Under the pieces are notes generated by a model that did not search any database, was not told the DNA's origin, and worked only from the letters and a program-made list of their open reading frames with translations. From Agromyces sp. NDB4Y10 (lineage in GTDB: Bacteria > Actinomycetota > Actinomycetes > Actinomycetales > Microbacteriaceae), in assembly GCF_001620055.1 (NCBI RefSeq), contig NZ_LQGY01000033.1, positions 1-52,644 on the forward strand: a stretch of 52,644 nt of DNA, read 5' to 3'. The stretch's first letter is position 1. Each line of letters starts with the position of its first letter. Shown here one piece after another: positions 33,056 through 44,282 of the stretch. The translations under genes and the position numbers were made by a program.

Positions 33056-33829
33056 TCAGCGGTCGAGCTGCAGCCGCGACCACGCCCGCGCGCACAGCCC
33101 GGCGAAGGCGAGGGCGGTGACGGGCACGAGCGCGAGGCCCCAGCCGGTCGCGGCATCCGGCTCGATGGCCCAGAGTGCGGGAGCGACGAACGGGATGGCC
33201 CCGCCGACCCCCACGACCGCGAGCACCTGGGCCACGGCGATCAGCGCGACCGTCGCGGCGATGCCGGGGAGCAGGCCCCGGCCCGCCGTCGCCGCCCACG
33301 CGGCGGGGGTCGCGATGAGCGCGGTGAGGACGGCGAGGGGCGGGATGCGCAGCAGCGACGCCGCGGCATCCGTCACGCCGTGCCCGAGCGCGAGCCCCGC
33401 GACCGCGACCGCGCCCGTCAGGAGGACCGCCACGGTCGCCGCCCACGCGAAGTAGACCACGAGCTTGGCGACGGCGATCGTCGACCGCCGGATCGGCAGG
33501 GCGAAGAGCCCGGCGACCGTGCCGTCGGCGAACTCGCGGCCGACGAGCCAGCTCAGGGCGACGCCGAAGCCGAGCAGCGCGGCCGCCGACTCGACCTGCG
33601 CGACGACCCCGACCAGACCGTTCCAGCCGCCCGCGCCCGCGAGCGGTCCGAGTTTCGCGGCGAGCCGTTCGTCACCGGAGGCGGCGCCCGCCGCGGCTCC
33701 GACCGCGAGCACGACGATGCCGACGACGAGGAACGCCGTGATGCCCTGCAGCGCCCGCGACGCCACGGCCTTCCGTGCCTCGACGGCGATCGCGGTGCCG
33801 ATCCCGTGCAGGGGTCGCGAGCCGGTCAT
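33056..33829 (-). CDS. ABC-2-type transporter permease
   Basis: A 257-residue membrane protein with about six hydrophobic segments (TAFLVVGIVVLAVGAAAG, LGFGVALSWLVGREFADGTVAGLFALPIRRS, FAWAATVAVLLTGAVAVAG and three further ones). The GREFADGTVAGLFALPIRRS loop is typical of ABC-2 exporters. It overlaps the ATP-binding gene by 4 bases (ATGA) and is last in a TetR-ATPase-permease operon. Substrate unknown; drugs, lipids or bacteriocin-like molecules are usual for this layout. Confidence 0.85.
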   Translation of the reverse strand: MTGSRPLHGIGTAIAVEARKAVASRALQGITAFLVVGIVVLAVGAAAGAASGDERLAAKLGPLAGAGGWNGLVGVVAQVESAAALLGFGVALSWLVGREFADGTVAGLFALPIRRSTIAVAKLVVYFAWAATVAVLLTGAVAVAGLALGHGVTDAAASLLRIPPLAVLTALIATPAAWAATAGRGLLPGIAATVALIAVAQVLAVVGVGGAIPFVAPALWAIEPDAATGWGLALVPVTALAFAGLCARAWSRLQLDR

Positions 33830-34569
33830 GTCCCGCTCCGTTCGAGGTCGTCGGCGTGCACCCGCGCGAAGAACGCCCGTTCGAGGTCGGCTCCGGCGGG
33901 GTCGAGGGCGCCCACCACCCGGCCGGCGTTGACGACGGTGATGCGGTCGGCCACGCGCGCGACCTCGTCGAGGTGATGGCTCGAGACGAGCACGCCCGCG
34001 CCGTCGGCGGCCAGCGCGAGCAGTTCGGCGCGCAGCAGCAGGACGCCGGCCGGGTCGAGCGCGTTGGACGGCTCGTCGAGCACGACGAGCCGCGGCCGGT
34101 GCTGCAGCGCCGCGGCGAGACCCAGGCGCTGGCGGTTACCGAGCGAGAGCTCGCCGACGCGTCGACGCTCGAGGCCCTGCAGGCCGAGGGCCGCGATGCC
34201 GCGCTCGACGACCTCGCGCACGTCGCCGCGGGGCACGCCCCGCAATCGGGCGACCGCAGCGAGGCTCGTCGCCACGTCGAGCTCGCGATAGGCGAACGGC
34301 TGCTCGACGAGGTGACCGACCGCCGACCACGCCTCGGGCGGCGCGAGCTCCATGTCGTGGCCGAGCAGGCGCACGCGGCCCGCGTCGAGCCGGAGCATGC
34401 CGAGGACGGACCGCAGCAGGGTCGTCTTGCCGGCGCCGTTGAGCCCGACGAGCGCGTGGATCTCGCCGGCCGCCACGTCGAGGTCGATCCCGCGGATGCC
34501 GGCATCGCCGCGGAACCGGCGGACGAGTCCCCTCGCCTCGAGTCGCGCCGCGGTCGTCGCCTCAGTCAC
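33826..34569 (-). CDS. ABC transporter ATP-binding protein
   Basis: A 247-residue ATPase. Walker A is GLNGAGKTT, the signature is LSLGNRQRLGLAAAL and Walker B is RLVVLDEPSNALD, with the switch His in VLVSSHHLDE. The signature reads LSLGN rather than LSGGQ, which is common among ABC-2 exporters. It overlaps the upstream TetR gene by 8 bases and the permease by 4, so the three genes form one unit. Confidence 0.92.
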   Translation of the reverse strand: MTEATTAARLEARGLVRRFRGDAGIRGIDLDVAAGEIHALVGLNGAGKTTLLRSVLGMLRLDAGRVRLLGHDMELAPPEAWSAVGHLVEQPFAYRELDVATSLAAVARLRGVPRGDVREVVERGIAALGLQGLERRRVGELSLGNRQRLGLAAALQHRPRLVVLDEPSNALDPAGVLLLRAELLALAADGAGVLVSSHHLDEVARVADRITVVNAGRVVGALDPAGADLERAFFARVHADDLERSGT

Positions 34570-35137
34570 GGTCGGCTCCCACCACGGCGAGCGCGCGCTC
34601 GATCGCCGCGCCGAGGGTCTCGACCTCGCCGTCGGCCCACGCGTACAGTCCCGTCACGAGCGCGGCGAGCACCGCGGATGCCGCGACGCGGGCATCGAGC
34701 GGGTCGGTGCCGTCGTCGACGAGCTGCGCGACGATCGCCGCCTCGGTGTTGCCGGTGCTGCGCCACATCGCCCCGCGCAGTGCCGGCGTGCGCGCCGCGA
34801 TGCGCACCCGCCGCCGGATCTCGGGCTGCTCGGGCTCGGGCAGCGAGCGCCAGACGGCGAGGATGCCCGCCGCGGCGCGCCGGAGCGGGGGCAGCTCGCG
34901 CGGCTGCTCGCCGATGCCGGAGGCGAGGAAGGGGTCGTACGGATCCTCGAGGACGAGCTGCTCCTTGGTGGCGAAGTGCCGGAAGAACGTCATCTCGGTC
35001 ACGCCCGCGGCCGCGGCGATCTGCGCGGCGGTGGTCTGCTCATACCCCTGCCGCTCGATCAGCTCGAGCCCGTGATCGATGAGGCGCTGTCGCGTGCGCG
35101 CCCGGCGACCGGTCGGGGCAGTGGAGGTCGTGCTCAC
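34562..35137 (-). CDS. TetR-family regulator of the ABC exporter operon
   Basis: A 191-residue repressor. The helix-turn-helix is GYEQTTAAQIAAAAGVTEMTFFRHFATKEQLV. The C-terminal part is Ala- and Leu-rich without a recognised ligand class. The start is GTG 35137; TAACAT (minus strand, 35149-35144) lies 6 bases before it, so the message is probably leaderless. That -10 sits inside a perfect palindrome, so autoregulation of the whole operon is likely. Confidence 0.88.
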   Translation of the reverse strand: MSTTSTAPTGRRARTRQRLIDHGLELIERQGYEQTTAAQIAAAAGVTEMTFFRHFATKEQLVLEDPYDPFLASGIGEQPRELPPLRRAAAGILAVWRSLPEPEQPEIRRRVRIAARTPALRGAMWRSTGNTEAAIVAQLVDDGTDPLDARVAASAVLAALVTGLYAWADGEVETLGAAIERALAVVGADRD

Positions 35138-35143
35138 GCGACT

Positions 35144-35160
35144 ATGTTAGTGACTAACAT
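35144..35160. promoter_or_regulatory. TetR operator over the exporter-operon promoter
   Basis: ATGTTAGTGACTAACAT is a perfect 17-bp palindrome (8-1-8) placed 7-23 bases before the regulator's GTG. On the minus strand its TAACAT forms the -10. An AT-rich palindrome in a GC-rich background is a typical TetR site. Confidence 0.82.
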
Positions 35161-35263
35161 TTCCCTCGGCAAGAGCGGAACGTACTCCGACGCCCCCTGA
35201 CGCGACCCGATCAGCGGAGTACCGTGGGACGGAGGCGCACCACGCGCCCGAAGGGGTGATCGG

Positions 35264-35968
35264 GTGGACGACGCGTTCGACTCGGCCATGCACGGGCTCG
35301 CGGACCGCCGCGCCGCCGAGGCGGACCTGGCCTCGACCGTGCTCCGCGCCGTCCCGGTCACGGGCGCCTCCGTCTCGACGCTCGGGGGCATCCTCGAGAA
35401 GGAGACGATCTCGTCGACCGACCCGATCGCCGCGCGCGTCGACGAACTGCAGTTCGACCTCGGCGAAGGGCCGTGCTGGGATGTCGTGGCGGCGGGCCGC
35501 CCGATCTTCGAGCCCGAGATCCAGACCCGCCCCCGGCACCGGTGGCCCGCGTTCATCGAGGCGATCCAGCGCGAGCCCGTGGGGGCGATCTTCGCCTTCC
35601 CGCTGTCGATCGGCACGCTGCGCATCGGCGCGCTCGACCTCTACCACGAGGGGCCGGCCGAGCTGAGCGACGAGGACGCGCGTCGCGCCGCGGCCATGGC
35701 CACGCTGATCAGCCGGTACGTCATGCGGCGGGCGCTGCGGCTGGCCGGCGAGCCGGACCCGTCCGAGCACCGCCACGCGCGCCGGGTCGTCCACCAGGCG
35801 ACCGGGTTCGTGATCGCCCAGCTCGGGCTCTCGCCGGAGGACGCGTACCTGCTCATCCAGGGCCAGGCGCTCGCCCAGGGCCGCACGATGAACGAGATCG
35901 CCCACGACATCATCGATCGCCGCCTGTCGTTCACGACGGATGACGGCCGGATCGAGGAGGAATCATGA
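35264..35968 (+). CDS. GAF-ANTAR domain regulator (first of a pair)
   Basis: A 234-residue cytosolic protein. The GAF domain (about 20-155) carries LDLGEGPCWDV-like sequence DLGEGPCWDVVAAG and ends in RIGALDLY. The ANTAR domain (about 165-225: ARRVVHQATGFVIAQLGLSPEDAYLLIQGQALAQGRTMNEIAHDII) binds RNA hairpins and works as a transcription antiterminator. Its first ANTAR helix departs from the usual ...SR..IEQAKG.. pattern (VHQATG). GTG 35264 has AGGGG upstream. It overlaps the next gene by 4 bases. No target hairpins were identified. Confidence 0.88.
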   Translation: MDDAFDSAMHGLADRRAAEADLASTVLRAVPVTGASVSTLGGILEKETISSTDPIAARVDELQFDLGEGPCWDVVAAGRPIFEPEIQTRPRHRWPAFIEAIQREPVGAIFAFPLSIGTLRIGALDLYHEGPAELSDEDARRAAAMATLISRYVMRRALRLAGEPDPSEHRHARRVVHQATGFVIAQLGLSPEDAYLLIQGQALAQGRTMNEIAHDIIDRRLSFTTDDGRIEEES

Positions 35969-36678
35969 CGAAGACCTCGCGCCAGGAACGACTTCTCGAG
36001 GTCTTCGCGACCCTCGCGGACACCCTCGTCGACGACTACGACACCGTCGAACTCCTGCAGATGCTCGTCGAGAGCTGCCAGGAGCTGCTCGACGTCTCGG
36101 CCGTCGGCCTGCTGCTCGCCGACGCCGACGGCAACCTCGAGGTGATGGCCTCGACCGGCGAGGACAGCGAGCTCGTCGAGACCATCCAGCTCGCCGCCGA
36201 GGACGGCCCCTGCATCGAGGCGTTCCGGACCACGTCGGTGGTGCACGTGCCCGACATCGCCTCGGCGCCGGAACGCTGGCGCGGGTTCAAGGCGGCGGCG
36301 CTGCACAGCGGGTTCGCGTCGGCCTACGGCATCCCGATGCGGCTGCGCGAGGAGACCATCGGCTCGCTCAACCTGCTCCGCACCGAACCGGGCGAGCTCA
36401 ACCGCCTCGACCTCCGGACGGCACAGGCGCTCGCCGACGTCGCGACCATCGGCATCCTGCACGAACGCGCCCTGCGCGCGAGCGACCTGACGCGTCGACA
36501 GCTGCAGCTCGCCCTGAACTCGCGCGTGACCATCGAGCAGGCGAAGGGCGTGCTCGCGCACACCCACGACATCTCCCCCGAGGAGGCGTTCGGGCTCCTG
36601 CGCACCCACGCCCGGAGCCACAGCCTGCCGCTCGGCGTCGTCGCCGAGCGGGTCGTGCACCGGGAACTCATCTTCTGA
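35965..36678 (+). CDS. GAF-ANTAR domain regulator (second of a pair)
   Basis: A 237-residue protein related in layout to its upstream neighbour. The GAF part has AVGLLLADADGNLEVMAST, EDGPCIEAFRT and GSLNLLR. The ANTAR part is canonical (LALNSRVTIEQAKGVLAHTHDISPEEAFGLLRTHARSHSLPLGVVAERVV). ATG 35965 overlaps the previous stop, so the two are coexpressed and may form a heterodimer. The GAF ligand is unknown. Confidence 0.9.
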   Translation: MTKTSRQERLLEVFATLADTLVDDYDTVELLQMLVESCQELLDVSAVGLLLADADGNLEVMASTGEDSELVETIQLAAEDGPCIEAFRTTSVVHVPDIASAPERWRGFKAAALHSGFASAYGIPMRLREETIGSLNLLRTEPGELNRLDLRTAQALADVATIGILHERALRASDLTRRQLQLALNSRVTIEQAKGVLAHTHDISPEEAFGLLRTHARSHSLPLGVVAERVVHRELIF

Positions 36679-36699
36679 GCCGCGCGCCGGGAGCGTCGA

Positions 36700-37059
36700 T
36701 CAGAACTCGTCGTAGGCGCTCAGCAGGTCGGAGTGCCCGTTCCCCTCGCCGTCCAACCGGATCGTCGGGCTCCGTCCGAACGCCGCCGCTCGGTGCCGGA
36801 TGAGCGCGGCGGCCGCCTCGTCGTCGGGGTGGGAGTCGATGGCCGTCGACTCCTCCCACTTCGCCTCGCTGGCCAGCGGCATCCCATCGCCGATGAGGAG
36901 CCGCATGCGGCCGACCGAACCGTCGATGCGGCGGGTCCGCACGTGCACGACGTCGACCCGCGCGCGACGCGCGAGCGTGAGGGCGTAGTCGAGGAGCGCG
37001 TCGGCGACGATGTCGGCGACGACGAACTCGCCGCCGGCGTAGGTGATCCGCTGCGCCAT
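36700..37059 (-). CDS. Small hypothetical protein
   Basis: A 119-residue acidic protein I do not recognise. The start ATG 37059 has GGAGGCG upstream, which rules out the longer in-frame version. The first 75 residues look alpha/beta (GEFVVADIVADALLDYALTLARRARVDVVHVRT), followed by a loop and an acidic C-terminus (LLSAYDEF). It converges on the GAF-ANTAR gene and diverges from recQ. The linkage to the GAF-ANTAR pair could be functional but is unproven. Confidence 0.7.
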   Translation of the reverse strand: MAQRITYAGGEFVVADIVADALLDYALTLARRARVDVVHVRTRRIDGSVGRMRLLIGDGMPLASEAKWEESTAIDSHPDDEAAAALIRHRAAAFGRSPTIRLDGEGNGHSDLLSAYDEF

Positions 37060-37234
37060 GTCGCGCCTCCTCGAACGTATCGTCCGTGTGCCCCAGGGTC
37101 CGGGGGGCGCATGCGGATGCATTCTACTCGCGGCTTCCGGACGCGCTCAGGGGGTTGCGCATCGCGAAACCGGGCCGGGCTGATCCGGTCGGACCGCCCG
37201 CGCGGCTGTCGGCGGCATCCGCCAGAGTGGAGCC

Positions 37235-39337
37235 ATGACCTCCGTCGATGCGCCCTCCGCCACCCGCGCCGAGGCGCTCGCCGCGCTTCGCGACCTCGTC
37301 GGTCGCCCAGATGCCGACTTCCACGACGGCCAGTACGAGGCCATCGAGGCGCTCGTCGACGGGCGGCGACGGGCGCTCGTGGTGCAGCGCACGGGCTGGG
37401 GCAAGTCGGCGGTGTACTTCGTCGCGACGCTGCTGCTGCGCCGTCGCGGCGGCGGGCCGACCGTGCTCGTCTCCCCGCTGCTCGCGCTGATGCGCGACCA
37501 GATCGCCGCCGCCGAACGCGCCGGCGTCCGCGCCGTCGCGATCAACTCGACCAACCCGCACGAGTGGGCCGACGTGCGGCAGCGGCTCGCCGACGACGCC
37601 GTCGACGTGCTCCTCGTCTCCCCCGAGCGCCTGAACAACCCGGCGTTCCGCGAGCAGCAGCTGCCGTCGCTCGTGCGGCGCATCGGCATGCTCGTGGTCG
37701 ACGAGGCGCACTGCATCAGCGACTGGGGGCACGACTTCCGCCCCGACTACCGGCGGCTGCGCGACCTGATCGCCGAGATACCGGCTGGGGTTCCGGTGCT
37801 CGCGACCACCGCCACGGCGAACAGCCGGGTGGTGGCGGATGTCGCGGAGCAGCTCGGGTCGGGCGCCGACGTCCTGACCATCCGCGGCCCGCTCGCCCGC
37901 ACCTCGCTCCGGCTCGGCGTGCTGCGCCTGCCCGACGCGCCGACGCGGCTCGCCTGGCTGCTCAGCCATCTCGATGACCTTCCGGGCTCGGGCATCATCT
38001 ACGCGCTCACGGTCTCGGCGGCGAACGACACCGCCCGGCTCCTGCGCGAGCGCGGCCACGACGTGCGCGCCTACACCGGCCAGACCGACCCGGAGGAACG
38101 CGAGGAGTCCGAGGCGATGCTGAAGCGCAACGAGGTGAAGGCGCTCGTCGCGACGAGCGCGCTCGGCATGGGCTTCGACAAGCCCGACCTCGGGTTCGTG
38201 GTGCACCTCGGGGCGCCGTCGTCCCCCGTCGCCTACTACCAGCAGGTCGGCCGCGCCGGCCGCGCGAGCGAGAACGCCGACGTGCTGCTCCTCCCCGGCC
38301 CCGAGGACCGCGCCATCTGGCACTACTTCGCGACCGCGTCGATGCCGGATGAAGACCGCGCGCGGCGCGTCATCGACGAGCTCTCCGACGTGCCGCTCTC
38401 CACGCCGGCGCTCGAGGCGCGGGTCGACATCCGGCGCACCCCGCTCGAGCTGCTCCTCAAGGTGCTCGACGTCGACGGCGCCGTCCGGCGCGTGCAGGGC
38501 GGCTGGGTCGCCACGGGTGAGCCGTGGTCGTACGACGCCGGCCGCTACGCGCGCATCGCCGCCGAGCGCGAGGCCGAGCAGCAGCACATGATCGAGTACG
38601 AGACGACCGACGGATGCCGCATGGAGTTCCTGCAGCGCTCCCTCGACGACGACACCGCGAAGCCCTGCGGCCGCTGCGACAACTGCGCCGGTGCGTGGTA
38701 CCCGGGCGGCCTCGACTCGGGAGCCGCCGAGGCGGCGGCCGCCGCGCTCGACCGCGTCGGCGTGCCCATCGAGCCGCGCCGGGCGTGGCCGACCGGTGCC
38801 GATCGCCTCGGCGTCCCCGTGAAGGGGCGCATCGCGCCGGGCGAGCAGGCCGCCGAGGGACGCGCCCTCGCGCGGCTCACCGACCTCGGCTGGGGCGGCA
38901 CGCTCCGCGAGCTGTTCGCGGCGGGAGCCGGCGACCGACCGGTCCCGCCGCAGGTCATGGCGGCGTGCGTGCGCGTGCTCGCCGACTGGGGCTGGGCCGA
39001 GCGGCCCGTCGCCGTGGCATCCGTGCCGTCACGCTCGCGGCCGCAGCTCGTCGACTCGCTCGCCCGCGGGCTCGCCGAGGTCGGGCGCCTGCCGTACCTC
39101 GGCGCGCTCGCCCCCGCGGACGGCGGGCCCTCCGGCGCGCCCGGCGGCAACAGCGCCTTCCGCCTCGCGGGCGTCTGGAACCGCTTCTCCGCCGACGGAC
39201 TCGAGGTGCCCGCGGGTCCGGTGCTGCTCGTCGACGACCTCGCCGACAGCCGCTGGACCCTCACCGTCGCCGCCCGGGCGCTCCGGCAGGCGGGCGCGAC
39301 CGGGGTCCTGCCGTTCGCGCTCGCCCTTCGCGGCTGA
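37235..39337 (+). CDS. recQ: RecQ-family DNA helicase with phosphoribosyltransferase-like C-terminus
   Basis: A 700-residue ATP-dependent 3'-5' helicase. Walker A-like RTGWGKSAVYF lies near 52, the DEAH box in VVDEAHCISDWGHDFRPDY near 155, and motif VI in YYQQVGRAGRASENAD. The RecQ zinc site has Cys near 461 (DGCRMEF) and CGRCDNC near 477-483. No HRDC domain is seen; instead the last ~130 residues end with VPAGPVLLVDDLADSRWTLTVAARALRQAG, a PRPP-binding-loop-like sequence as in ComF-type phosphoribosyltransferases. Similar fusions occur in actinobacteria, with unknown purpose. A GTGGAG precedes the ATG. Confidence 0.9.
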   Translation: MTSVDAPSATRAEALAALRDLVGRPDADFHDGQYEAIEALVDGRRRALVVQRTGWGKSAVYFVATLLLRRRGGGPTVLVSPLLALMRDQIAAAERAGVRAVAINSTNPHEWADVRQRLADDAVDVLLVSPERLNNPAFREQQLPSLVRRIGMLVVDEAHCISDWGHDFRPDYRRLRDLIAEIPAGVPVLATTATANSRVVADVAEQLGSGADVLTIRGPLARTSLRLGVLRLPDAPTRLAWLLSHLDDLPGSGIIYALTVSAANDTARLLRERGHDVRAYTGQTDPEEREESEAMLKRNEVKALVATSALGMGFDKPDLGFVVHLGAPSSPVAYYQQVGRAGRASENADVLLLPGPEDRAIWHYFATASMPDEDRARRVIDELSDVPLSTPALEARVDIRRTPLELLLKVLDVDGAVRRVQGGWVATGEPWSYDAGRYARIAAEREAEQQHMIEYETTDGCRMEFLQRSLDDDTAKPCGRCDNCAGAWYPGGLDSGAAEAAAAALDRVGVPIEPRRAWPTGADRLGVPVKGRIAPGEQAAEGRALARLTDLGWGGTLRELFAAGAGDRPVPPQVMAACVRVLADWGWAERPVAVASVPSRSRPQLVDSLARGLAEVGRLPYLGALAPADGGPSGAPGGNSAFRLAGVWNRFSADGLEVPAGPVLLVDDLADSRWTLTVAARALRQAGATGVLPFALALRG

Positions 39338-39347
39338 CCGCGCGCGC

Positions 39348-41423
39348 CTACGCCGGCTGCGGCACCGGCGTCGGCTCCTTGGCGACGAGCGTGAGCACGT
39401 CGTAGGTCGCGACGATCTCGTCGTCCTGGTTCTTCAGCACCGCATCCCAGCGCACCTCGCCGTACTCGTCGGTCTCGCGCGGCGAGATCTCCTTGGCGGT
39501 GAGCTCCACGCGGATCGAGTCGCCGGGCGAGACGGGCGTGATGAACCGCAGGTTCTCGAGGCCGTAGTTGGCGAGCACGGGGCCGGGCGCGGCATCCACG
39601 AACAGGCCTGCGGCCCACGACACGAGCAGGTACCCGTGCGCGACCCGGCCGGGGAAGAACGGGTTCGCGGCCGCGGCCTCCTCGTCCATGTGCGCGTAGA
39701 ACGTGTCGCCCGTGAAGTCCGCGAAGGTCTCGATGTCCTCGAGGGTCACGGTCCGCGGCTCCGACGCGACCTGGTCGCCGATGCGCAGGTCGGCGAGCGA
39801 CTTGCGGAAGGGGTGCGGCTCCCCCGCGGCCAGGTACGGGCGCGCCTCGGCGCCCGAGTGCCAGACGCCCGTGAGCGCGGTGAGCATGGCGGGCGAACCC
39901 TGCACCGCGGTGCGCTGCATGTAGTGCTTGACCGCGCGGATGCCGCCGAGCTCCTCGCTGCCGCCCGCGCGACCCGGTCCGCCGTGCACGAGGTGCGGAA
40001 CCGGCGACCCGTGGCCCGTGGATGAGCGCGCGTCGTCGCGGTCGAGGAACAGCAGGCGGCCGTTCATGGGCGCGATGCCCGTCGCGAGGGCGACTGCGAC
40101 CTCCGGGTCGTGGGTGGCCACGCTGGTCACGAGCGAGCCGCCTCCGCGCGCCACGAGGTCGACGGCCTGGTCGATCGAGTCGTAGGCGATGACGGAGGCC
40201 ACGGGGCCGAACGCCTCGACCTCGTGCACCGCCGGCGCCGTGGCATCCGCGAACTTCAGCAGCATCGGCTCGACGAACGCCCCCTCGGCCGCGACGCCCG
40301 CCGGTGCCTCGGTGGTGCCGATGACGAGTTCGCCGCCGGCATCCTGCAGCTTGCGCACTTGGCGCAGCACCTCGTCGCGCTGGCCGGTCGAGGCGAGCGG
40401 ACCCATGGTCGTGCCCTCCTGGCGCGGGTCGCCCACGACCACGCGCTCGGCGAGCCGCTCGCGCACCGCGTCAACGAGCGCGTCGACGGATGCCGCGGGC
40501 ACGATCGCCCGGCGGATGGCGGTGCACTTCTGCCCGGCCTTCGAGGTCATCTCGGTGACGAGCTGCTTGACGTAGGCGTCGAACTCGGGCGTCTCGGGCG
40601 TGGCATCCGTACCCAGCACCGACGCATTGATCGAGTCGGTCTCGCTCGAGAACCGCACCCCGCCGGTCTGCACCGAGTCGTGCGCGCGGAGCCGCTCGGC
40701 GGTGGACGCCGAGCCGGTGAACGCGACGTGGTCGCCGAGGCGCAGGTGCTCGAACAGGTCGGGCACGCTGCCCGACACGAGCTGCAGCGAGCCGGCGGGC
40801 AGCAGCCCGGACTCGACGAGGATGCGGACGTAGGCCTCGGTCAGGTAGCCGGTGGGCGTCGCGGGCTTCACGACGGTCGGGACGCCCGCGAGGAACGCCG
40901 GGGCGAACTTCTCGAGCGAACCCCAGACGGGGAAGTTGAAGGCGTTGATCTGCACGGCGACGCCGGGAAGCCGGGTGTAGACGTGGCGGCCGATGAACGA
41001 GCCGTCCTTCGAGAGCGGCTCGACCGGACCGTCGACGAGGACCTTGCCGTTCGGCATCTCGCGGCGACCCTTCGACGAGTAGGTGAAGAGCACGCCGATG
41101 CCGCCGTCGATGTCGACCCACGAGTCCCGCTGGGTCGCGCCCGTGCGCGCCGACAGCTCGTAGAGTTCGGCCTTGCGCTCGGTGAGCACGAGCGCCATCT
41201 GCTTGAGCAGCACCGCGCGCTGGTGGAAGGTCAGCTCGCCGAGGCGCTTCTGGCCGACCGTGCGGGCGTGCTCGAGCACCGCGGCCAGGTCGAGGCCCTC
41301 GGTCGAGACCCGGGCGACGACCTCGCCGGTCGACGCGTCGCGCACCTCGGCAGCGGATGCCGCGGCCTCGTCGCCGGGCGTCCACCATGCGTCGCGGACG
41401 TAGCTGGGCAGGATCTCGGTCAT
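39348..41423 (-). CDS. paaZ: Bifunctional oxepin-CoA hydrolase / semialdehyde dehydrogenase PaaZ
   Basis: A 691-residue fusion that opens the oxepin ring and oxidises the resulting aldehyde. The N-terminal aldehyde dehydrogenase has catalytic Glu261 (SSETDS) and Cys300 (AGQKCTAIRR), close to the positions of E. coli PaaZ. The C-terminal MaoC-type hydratase has DFTGDTFYAHMDEE and NPFFPGRVAHGYL. GAGGAG precedes ATG 41423. It is last in the paaJ-F-H-Z operon, 29 bases after paaH, and converges on recQ. Confidence 0.95.
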   Translation of the reverse strand: MTEILPSYVRDAWWTPGDEAAASAAEVRDASTGEVVARVSTEGLDLAAVLEHARTVGQKRLGELTFHQRAVLLKQMALVLTERKAELYELSARTGATQRDSWVDIDGGIGVLFTYSSKGRREMPNGKVLVDGPVEPLSKDGSFIGRHVYTRLPGVAVQINAFNFPVWGSLEKFAPAFLAGVPTVVKPATPTGYLTEAYVRILVESGLLPAGSLQLVSGSVPDLFEHLRLGDHVAFTGSASTAERLRAHDSVQTGGVRFSSETDSINASVLGTDATPETPEFDAYVKQLVTEMTSKAGQKCTAIRRAIVPAASVDALVDAVRERLAERVVVGDPRQEGTTMGPLASTGQRDEVLRQVRKLQDAGGELVIGTTEAPAGVAAEGAFVEPMLLKFADATAPAVHEVEAFGPVASVIAYDSIDQAVDLVARGGGSLVTSVATHDPEVAVALATGIAPMNGRLLFLDRDDARSSTGHGSPVPHLVHGGPGRAGGSEELGGIRAVKHYMQRTAVQGSPAMLTALTGVWHSGAEARPYLAAGEPHPFRKSLADLRIGDQVASEPRTVTLEDIETFADFTGDTFYAHMDEEAAAANPFFPGRVAHGYLLVSWAAGLFVDAAPGPVLANYGLENLRFITPVSPGDSIRVELTAKEISPRETDEYGEVRWDAVLKNQDDEIVATYDVLTLVAKEPTPVPQPA

Positions 41424-41452
41424 CTGGTTCTCCTCGGTGGTCGGGACCCGCA

Positions 41453-42312
<860 letters not shown>

Positions 42313-42316
<4 letters not shown>

Positions 42317-43079
42317 CTCTTCCGCCTCTCCAGGAACTCGGTCATGCGACGGTGCTTCTCCGGGCTCTCGAAGAGCTCGGCCTGCACCTCGAGGTCGACG
42401 CGCGGGTGATCCGAGCGCGGTGCGCGCAGGACGCGCTTGGTCGCGATGGTCGCGGCGCGGTCGTTCTTCGCGATGCGGTCGGCGAGCGCGTGCGCCTCGG
42501 CGAGCAGGTCGCCGGTCGGGTGCACCCCGGTCACGAGGCCGATCGAGAGCGCCTCGGCGGCGTCGACGATGCGGCCCGTGAGCAGCAGCTCGGCCGCGCG
42601 GGCCTCGCCGACGATCTCCTTCAGGCGCCAGGTCGCCCCGGCGGCGGGGATGATGCCGAGGCCCGTCTCGGGGTTGCCGAAGCGCGCGTCCGGCGTCGCG
42701 ATGCGGATGTCGGCGGCGTACGCGAGCTCGGCGCCGCCGCCGAGCGCCCAGCCGTCGACCGCCGCGATGACGGGCATCGGCAGCTCGTTGATGCGCACGA
42801 AGGCGTTCGCGTTGATGCCCGCGAGCGCGTCGGCGGCGCGTCGCTCGCGCAGCTGAGCGATGTCGGCGCCCGACGCGAAGACGCCGTCCGCACCGGTGAC
42901 GATGAGGATGCGCGGGTCGGCCTCGAGCTCCGCGCAGAGCGCATGCAGGGCGCCGATCGTGGCCTGGTCGATCGCGTTGCGCTTGTCTGGACGGTTCAGC
43001 GTCGCCACGACGCGGTCGTCGCGACGCTCGACGAGGAGCGGCTCCGGCGTCTCGGGTCCCACCGCGACATCCGGCGTGT

Positions 43080-43083
<4 letters not shown>
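42313..43083 (-). CDS. paaF: 2,3-dehydroadipyl-CoA hydratase PaaF
   Basis: A 256-residue crotonase. VTGADGVFASGADIAQL and AAVDGWALGGGAELAYAADIRIA form the oxyanion hole; the Glu of NPETGLGIIPAAGAT and a matching Glu upstream fit a true hydratase. ATG 43083 overlaps the thiolase stop, and its stop overlaps paaH. It is distinguished from the paaG-like gene by operon position and by the hydratase-type residues. Confidence 0.9.

Positions 43084-44282
<1,199 letters not shown>

Noticed and set aside
32253..39347. Insertion of a mobile element splitting the paa cluster
   Set aside because: I see no transposase, integrase, direct-repeat ends or change in base composition; the split looks like ordinary gene-order rearrangement.
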